From NCBI RefSeq assembly GCF_001685015.1, contig NZ_MAYT01000012.1, positions 291,269 through 355,268 of the forward strand: 64,000 bases of DNA. Direction: 5' to 3'. Made by a program: the position numbers and the translations under genes. This document shows positions 59,572 through 64,000 of this stretch, piece by piece (the stretch's first letter is position 1; every line of letters begins with the position of its first letter). A model generated the notes under the pieces. It worked only from the letters and a program-made list of their open reading frames with translations. It was not told the origin of the DNA and ran no database searches. Source of the stretch: Pseudobacillus wudalianchiensis. Its GTDB lineage: Bacteria; Bacillota; Bacilli; Bacillales; Domibacillaceae.

Positions 59572-60117
59572 GTGAGGAAAGCTATTATGTCTTTAGTTGT
59601 TGCTTGCGTACTATTTAGCACGTCTGCTGTAGAAGCAGCGTCAGTAAGTCACACAGTACAACAGGGAGATACATTATGGAGCATTGCACGAGAGTATAAG
59701 ACGACTGTTAATCAATTAAAACAATGGAATAACTTAAAATCAGAACACATCAAAGTCGGCCAAAAATTGGTCCTTCAAAATACAACTACGAAAGCTGCAA
59801 GCAAGCCGCAGGCAGCAGTCAAAGCAGCAAAAGTTATTACAGTGAAATCAACAGCTTATACAGCTTCATGTAAAGGTTGTTCAGGAGTTACAGCAACAGG
59901 CATTAACTTAAAGAAAAACCCAAACGCAAAAGTAATTGCGGTTGATCCAAAAGTGATTCCACTTGGCACAAAAGTATATGTAGAAGGATATGGCCAAGCG
60001 GTTGCCGCTGATAAAGGCGGTGCTATTAAAGGGAATAAAATCGATGTTCATGTTCCGAATAAAGCACAAGCATCTCGCTGGGGAGTACGAACAGTAAAAG
60101 TACAGATTTTGAAATAA
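59572..60117 (+). CDS. secreted LysM-3D cell-wall hydrolase (YocH-like, one LysM)
   Basis: 181 residues, GTG start 10 bases after AAGGGGG. Signal peptide 1-23 (AVEAAS), one LysM domain about 25-68 (QQGDTLWSIAREYKTTVNQL), linker rich in Ala/Lys, then the 3D domain (about 92-181): GVTATG, VIAVDPKVIPLGTKVYVEGYG and KGGAIKGNKIDVHV, with the three aspartates that name the domain. Such proteins cut glycan or peptide bonds of peptidoglycan; B. subtilis YocH is a WalR target that digests wall fragments. The neighbour at 60625 is a two-LysM paralogue. Confidence 0.9.
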   Translation: MRKAIMSLVVACVLFSTSAVEAASVSHTVQQGDTLWSIAREYKTTVNQLKQWNNLKSEHIKVGQKLVLQNTTTKAASKPQAAVKAAKVITVKSTAYTASCKGCSGVTATGINLKKNPNAKVIAVDPKVIPLGTKVYVEGYGQAVAADKGGAIKGNKIDVHVPNKAQASRWGVRTVKVQILK

Positions 60118-60133
60118 ATAGATTGTAAGAAAA

Positions 60134-60164
60134 AAAGAAATCCGCTTTGCGGGTTTCTTTTTTT
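60134..60164 (+). terminator. terminator of the first LysM-3D gene
   Basis: AAAGAAATCCGC (60134-60145) pairs with GCGGGTTTCTTT (60149-60160), then TTTT. Confidence 0.88.
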
Positions 60165-60356
60165 GTTTAGGTTCTAATAAAGATAAATGTTCATTGTTCA
60201 ATAGTTAATTAGGGGAAAAGCGTCCGCCTGAAGTGAAAACCACTAATCAAATATAACAGAATCTTTATCCACGAAAAGAAAAAAACGCATTCTACAGCTT
60301 GCAGGAATTGTCTTATTTATTTCATCGAAGTTACAAGTATGCATAAAGTATCTTTT

Positions 60357-60373
60357 TGTAACAAGAACGTTAT
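60357..60373 (+). promoter_or_regulatory. possible WalR box
   Basis: TGTAAC-AAGAA-CGTTAT: the WalR consensus is TGTWAH-N5-TGTWAH, so there is one mismatch (C for T). It lies about 265 bases before the second LysM-3D start in a 507-base gap (60118-60624) that is otherwise empty apart from the leader below. Suggestive because yocH is a WalR target in B. subtilis. Confidence 0.3.
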
Positions 60374-60538
60374 ATAAGGCGGAAAAGCGTAATGGCATCT
60401 TAAAATCATTACACGCCCTCGCATGATACAATGAATTTCGTCAGCGGGTTATCGAGTGGATGACCGCGTTGTTTATATAAATCTCATTCCTTATCAATAG
60501 TGCCACTGGACGCATAGTTTTAAAAAAAGTTTCTTGCA

Positions 60539-60594
60539 GGCGGTTGTTTCTTATTTTCCCACTTCATTGGAAAGCTAAACTGGGAAGTTACCGC
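60539..60594 (+). promoter_or_regulatory. stem-loop in the leader of the second LysM-3D gene
   Basis: GCGGT (60540-60544) pairs with ACCGC (60590-60594), enclosing TTCCCA (60556-60561) with TGGGAA (60581-60586). It lies about 17 bases before the ribosome site. It is not followed by a T-run, so it is not a terminator. Confidence 0.45.
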
Positions 60595-60624
60595 GTGTTA
60601 GAACAATCAGGAGGTTTTTCTATC

Positions 60625-61380
60625 ATGAAAAAACAAATTATCGCACTTGCAGCTACTACAATGATCGGCGGAGGTCTTTTTGGAACAGCTGCATCCGCAC
60701 AAACATATACAGTAAAAAGTGGAGATACATTATGGGGCATCTCTAAAAATCACAATACAACAGTTCAACAATTAAAATCTGCTAATAGCTTATCATCTGA
60801 TTTAATTTTTCCTAATCAAAGATTAGAAGTAGGAGGCAAAGCGTCAGGAACAGCTTCTGCAGCATCCAACGGAAACGGTACATACACTGTTAAACCTGGA
60901 GATACTTTATTCAAAATTGCTTCTAGAAACGGTTTGTCTGTACAATCATTAAAAGCCATTAACGGCCTGTCTTCTGACAGAATTTATGCGGGTGATAAGC
61001 TTTCTCTTTCCGGTCAGGTAAAAGGAGTATCAGCTTCAAGACCGGCAGCAGAGACTAAGGCAGCATCAGCACCAGCTCAAGCTCCACAAGGAAAAACGAT
61101 TTCTGTTTCTGCTACTGCTTATACAGCAGAATGTGCTGGCTGTTCAGGTGTGACAGCGACAGGCATTGATTTAAATGCTAATCGAAATGCGAAAGTCATC
61201 GCAGTGGACCCTAATGTCATTCCGCTAGGTTCAAAAGTGCATGTAGAAGGGTACGGTACAGCTGTTGCAGGTGATACAGGCGGTGCCATCAAAGGGAATC
61301 GCATTGATATCCACGTGCCAACAGAATCTGAAGCTCTTAACTGGGGACGTCGTACAGTCAACGTTACGATTTTAAACTAA
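60625..61380 (+). CDS. yocH: secreted LysM-LysM-3D cell-wall hydrolase, YocH homologue
   Basis: 251 residues from the ATG at 60625, 10 bases after AGGAGG; earlier in-frame codons lie in the leader stem. Signal peptide 1-25 (GTAASAQT), LysM 1 about 26-69, LysM 2 about 85-130 (KPGDTLFKIASRNGLSVQSL), Ala/Pro linker, then the 3D domain with GVTATG, VIAVDPNVIPLGSKVHVEGYG and DTGGAIKGNRIDIHVP. Domain order and size agree with YocH (287). It should be exported and act on peptidoglycan during growth. A tandem paralogue lies upstream, each with its own terminator. Confidence 0.9.
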   Translation: MKKQIIALAATTMIGGGLFGTAASAQTYTVKSGDTLWGISKNHNTTVQQLKSANSLSSDLIFPNQRLEVGGKASGTASAASNGNGTYTVKPGDTLFKIASRNGLSVQSLKAINGLSSDRIYAGDKLSLSGQVKGVSASRPAAETKAASAPAQAPQGKTISVSATAYTAECAGCSGVTATGIDLNANRNAKVIAVDPNVIPLGSKVHVEGYGTAVAGDTGGAIKGNRIDIHVPTESEALNWGRRTVNVTILN

Positions 61381-61383
61381 GTC

Positions 61384-61410
61384 AAAAGCCGGCAACTGCC
61401 GGCTTTTTTT
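61384..61410 (+). terminator. terminator of the second LysM-3D gene
   Basis: AAAAGCCGGC and GCCGGCTTTT form a 10-bp stem with a T-run. Confidence 0.88.
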
Positions 61411-61533
61411 GATGAAAAATATAATCCAAAGTTGCCGGTGCGTGGACAATGGGCGCGGAATGGTGAGGATTCGTGAACAACAGGTCCGAAGCTATGAGCA
61501 AGGTATTGTTCGATAGGTTTTCGTTTAAAAAAT

Positions 61534-61574
61534 AAAAGCCGGCTGCTGTAGAGAACATGTAGCAGTCGGCTTTT
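61534..61574 (-). terminator. terminator of the M20 hydrolase gene
   Basis: AAAAGCCGGCTGCT (61534-61547) pairs with AGCAGTCGGCTTTT (61561-61574), one G-U, just beyond the gene stop. Confidence 0.85.
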
Positions 61575-61576
61575 CG

Positions 61577-62680
61577 TTATTCTTTTAAGGCGTTTAGCAC
61601 AGCGCGGGTTAATATATCAGTGCCAATTTGGATGGCACGCGGGTCAAAAGACATTTTGGGGTGATGCAATCCTGGCTTTAAGTCGGCCCCGATTCCCATC
61701 ATGGCGGCTTTTAATTTTGACCGTTTAATCGTATAAAAGTGGAAATCGTCACTGCCTGATGTGATCAGCGGGTCCGCCAGCATGGCGCGGCCGCCATATT
61801 CAAGAATGCTTTCACGCAGTAATTCTTCGGCTTCTTTCGCCACTTCCGCTCCTGGAGTGAAATCCAGCCACTCTGTTTCAATTTTCACCTCAAATAGCTG
61901 GCTCACTTTTTTGATTTTCTTTTCAATGATTTTCTGCATGTCCATTAAGACTGAATTTTTTTGAGCACGGACATCGAGCCCAAATTTAGCAGAGCCAGGA
62001 ATGATATTTAAGCTTTGGCCGCCGGCTTCGACGTGAGTCATTTTCACAGAGTACGGTTCAAAAGGTGAAAAGTGGATCAACTTTAGCTGTTCATTGAGCG
62101 CAGAAATGACATCGATTGCGTTAATTCCCTGATGAGGGCGGGCGCCGTGCGCATCGTCACCTATTACTTTTCCGGTTAGAAAGGTAACCGCGCCGTGGTG
62201 AATGGATGGAGTTACTTTGCCGAAGGGCAGCTCCTCAATCGGGCGCAAATGAATACCGAATAAATAGTCTGCATCATCGACTACGCCTTTTTCAACCATT
62301 TTCAAGGCGCCGCTTCCCGTTTCTTCAGCCGGCTGAAAAATAAAGCGGGCTGTACCGTTCGTTACTTGATCTTTCAGCTGTAAAATGGTACCGATCACGA
62401 TAGACATATGGGCGTCATGTCCACATGAGTGATTGGCTTGGAAAACGCCATCTACCTCTTGCCAAAGGGCATCTATATCAGCACGGACGGCTACGATTGG
62501 CTTGCCATTGCCAACTTCAGCGATTAGTCCTGTACAATCATCAAATAGAGAAACAAAAATTCCTTCTTTCTTTAATAAATCTGCAATATAAGCAGTTGTT
62601 TCTTTTTCTTTCCAGCTAACTTCGGGGTGAGTATGCAAGTGCTGGAAAATATCCATTAGCTGGTTGTCTATCTTCTTCAC
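61577..62680 (-). CDS. M20 family amidohydrolase/aminoacylase (AmhX-like)
   Basis: 367 residues of normal M20 length; AAGGAGGATC 7 bases before the ATG. LHTHPEVSWKEKETTAYIADLL opens the catalytic domain; metal ligands lie in NHSCGHDAHMS and FQPAEETGSGA (general base Glu), GIHLRP, and near the end GSDDFHFY. A dimerisation lid sits around 175-280. The sequence style resembles B. subtilis AmhX, an amidohydrolase of unknown natural substrate. It overlaps no gene, but the epimerase just upstream (16 bases) probably forms an operon with it, which fits breakdown of small peptides or N-acyl amino acids. Confidence 0.85.
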   Translation of the reverse strand: MKKIDNQLMDIFQHLHTHPEVSWKEKETTAYIADLLKKEGIFVSLFDDCTGLIAEVGNGKPIVAVRADIDALWQEVDGVFQANHSCGHDAHMSIVIGTILQLKDQVTNGTARFIFQPAEETGSGALKMVEKGVVDDADYLFGIHLRPIEELPFGKVTPSIHHGAVTFLTGKVIGDDAHGARPHQGINAIDVISALNEQLKLIHFSPFEPYSVKMTHVEAGGQSLNIIPGSAKFGLDVRAQKNSVLMDMQKIIEKKIKKVSQLFEVKIETEWLDFTPGAEVAKEAEELLRESILEYGGRAMLADPLITSGSDDFHFYTIKRSKLKAAMMGIGADLKPGLHHPKMSFDPRAIQIGTDILTRAVLNALKE

Positions 62681-62696
62681 GAATGATCCTCCTTTC

Positions 62697-63806
62697 TTAT
62701 TTTATCATCGCTCGAGAGACGGTTAGTTCTTCTAAGATCGATTCATCGATCACAAGGCCGAGGCCTGGTTTTGTATTGAGGTGAACAAAAGGCACTTCAT
62801 ATGAGAGGTCGCCAATATCCTTACTGAACAGCAATGGGCCGGTCAATTCGGTGCTCGTAATGTTCTTCCGAGAGATTGCAGTGTGATAGCCGGCGGCTGA
62901 GCCGATTGATGATTCCACCATGGAGCCGATCTGGCAGTCGATTCCAGCGTATTCAGCGGCTTTGGCGATATGAATAGCCGGAAAGATACCGCCGCTCTTC
63001 ATTAACTTAATATTGATTTTATCCACTGCTTCTTTTTTAATCATTTCCATTAATTGTTCGCCATTTTGGATGGATTCATCCGCCATAAGTGGAATCGTAC
63101 AATGCTGCTTGATTTGCGCCAGGCCATCAATATCGCCCATTCGGATTGGTTGTTCCACCCAGGCAAGCTGTAAAGGTTCAAGCTGTTTCAGCGCCTGAAT
63201 CGCCGCCGTATAGGTGTGCCAGCCTTGATTGACGTCTACCCGAATAGGAATATCAAAACCGACTGCTTCCCGAACTGCCTGAATTCGTTTGACGTCCATT
63301 TGTGTATCCAGGCCGACTTTTAGCTTTAATGAGTGGAAACCGTTTTGGATGGCTGCTTGTGCTTTTTCCGCCATTACTTCTGGTTCTTCGATGCTTAACA
63401 CTTTTGGATAAGTCAATTCTGTATGACTCTTTCCACCGATCAGATCGTACACAGGCAGTCCAGCCGCTTTGCCCATTACATCATAGCAGGCAATATCGAT
63501 TGCAGCTTTTGCGGCTGGATTGGCAGTGATCGCTTGATTCATTTTATGATGAAGGTGTTCGATTTGGAAGGGATGTTCCCCCAGAACGGCTGGTAAAAGA
63601 ATGTGCCGCAACACTTCGATACAGCTATAAAAGTTTTCACCTGTTACATGTTCATCAGGCACGGCTTCTCCCCAACCGATTAGTCCGGTATCTGTTTCTA
63701 ATTTAAGAATAACAGATGGCATAGAATCAAACGTGGCATAAGAAATAATGAAAGGGGATTTCAATGGCAAATGAATGCCAAAGAGTTCAGCTTTTACAAT
63801 CTTCAT
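62697..63806 (-). CDS. enolase-superfamily dipeptide epimerase (L-Ala-D/L-Glu epimerase-like)
   Basis: 369 residues from the ATG at 63806 (AAAGGAGAG ahead); a longer reading adds 27 residues foreign to the family. The N-terminal lid has PFIISYATFD and GWGEAVPDE. In the barrel, FHSLKLKVG carries the two catalytic lysines (K-x-K), then VDVNQG, WVEQP and MADES supply the three magnesium ligands, and NIKLMKSGG holds the second-side lysine. Size and motifs match YkfB, which acts on murein-derived Ala-Glu, but neighbours (no ykf genes) cannot exclude another racemase/cycloisomerase. Likely in an operon with the M20 hydrolase. Confidence 0.82.
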   Translation of the reverse strand: MKIVKAELFGIHLPLKSPFIISYATFDSMPSVILKLETDTGLIGWGEAVPDEHVTGENFYSCIEVLRHILLPAVLGEHPFQIEHLHHKMNQAITANPAAKAAIDIACYDVMGKAAGLPVYDLIGGKSHTELTYPKVLSIEEPEVMAEKAQAAIQNGFHSLKLKVGLDTQMDVKRIQAVREAVGFDIPIRVDVNQGWHTYTAAIQALKQLEPLQLAWVEQPIRMGDIDGLAQIKQHCTIPLMADESIQNGEQLMEMIKKEAVDKINIKLMKSGGIFPAIHIAKAAEYAGIDCQIGSMVESSIGSAAGYHTAISRKNITSTELTGPLLFSKDIGDLSYEVPFVHLNTKPGLGLVIDESILEELTVSRAMIK

Positions 63807-63883
63807 TCGGCTCTCTCCTTTGTATGTATATATCCCAGTATAAGTGAAAAAGTCAGGTGAAGCAGAGGATTTTAAAATCCGTC

Positions 63884-64000
63884 TCACGAGTGAACAGAAC
63901 TTTCAAATTTTTTCTTGAAATAAAAAATGCACCCAATAGCAGGAACCAGAACGAACGCCATTCCTAAAAAAGCAAGCCCGGGTTCTTCTTTGTATAAATA
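63884..64000 (-). CDS. membrane protein, C-terminal end (partial)
   Basis: The last 38 codons of a minus-strand gene that continues past the window. It ends with a membrane helix (FLGMAFVLVPAIGCIFYF) and a short basic tail. It stops 77 bases before the epimerase start and would be upstream of it. Too short for a family call. Confidence 0.6.
   Translation of the reverse strand, partial: YLYKEEPGLAFLGMAFVLVPAIGCIFYFKKKFESSVHS

Overview
The window looks like chromosome of a moderate-GC, Gram-positive, spore-former-type bacterium of the Bacillaceae (Bacillus or Domibacillus-like; I cannot decide the genus by eye). The basis is strong AGGAGG-type ribosome sites, frequent GTG/TTG starts, SLH-domain surface proteins, a ComK-type regulator, ComFB, HelD, CvfB, a YknW/YknX pair and YocH-like LysM-3D hydrolases. 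No rRNA, tRNA, CRISPR array, insertion sequence or prophage was seen.

Layout. 1-5948 (+) is the end of a wall or capsular polysaccharide operon: a glycosyltransferase tail, a WbpE-like aminotransferase, a WbpI-like epimerase, a hexapeptide acetyltransferase, a GT4 glycosyltransferase, an unrecognised Rossmann-fold enzyme and a phosphoglycosyl transferase. It is followed by a small membrane protein and the 3' relic of an EpsN-like aminotransferase gene, then an McrA-like HNH nuclease, a phosphoesterase and helD. 11321-17776 is an amino-acid module: a class C26 peptidase, an AGCS symporter, an amino-acid ABC transporter whose binding-protein gene seems to start at ATC, and a CssRS-like two-component pair whose kinase has lost its external sensor. 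17830-24843 holds an exported amidohydrolase, several anchored proteins and a chemoreceptor behind a sigma-D-like promoter.

24991-39100 is dominated by cell-surface genes: two paralogous SLH-DUF4855 proteins, a LysM-M14 peptidase, a third SLH protein and an SLH 5'-nucleotidase. Among them lie an O-antigen-ligase-type protein, shikimate kinase, a short ComK-like regulator and a phosphatase. 39175-50442 mixes small orphan proteins, aspartokinase, comFB, a subtilase, cvfB, uracil permease, a zinc-ribbon/trypsin/EF-hand protease and the serC-serA operon. 50604-64000 has a giant subtilase, a flavoprotein, a secreted M14 peptidase, a yknX-yknW pair without its ABC partners, two LysM-3D wall hydrolases, an M20 hydrolase and an enolase-superfamily epimerase.

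Together the genes make a surface story. The left cluster probably makes an aminosugar-uronate polysaccharide, and the centre and right encode proteins that bind wall polysaccharide (SLH), peptidoglycan (LysM, M14, 3D) or act outside the cell (subtilases, nucleotidase). Most genes end at clear rho-independent hairpins. Two families of dispersed intergenic palindromes are visible. Starts were adjusted from the longest frame wherever a ribosome site or family alignment favoured an inner codon; these cases are stated.
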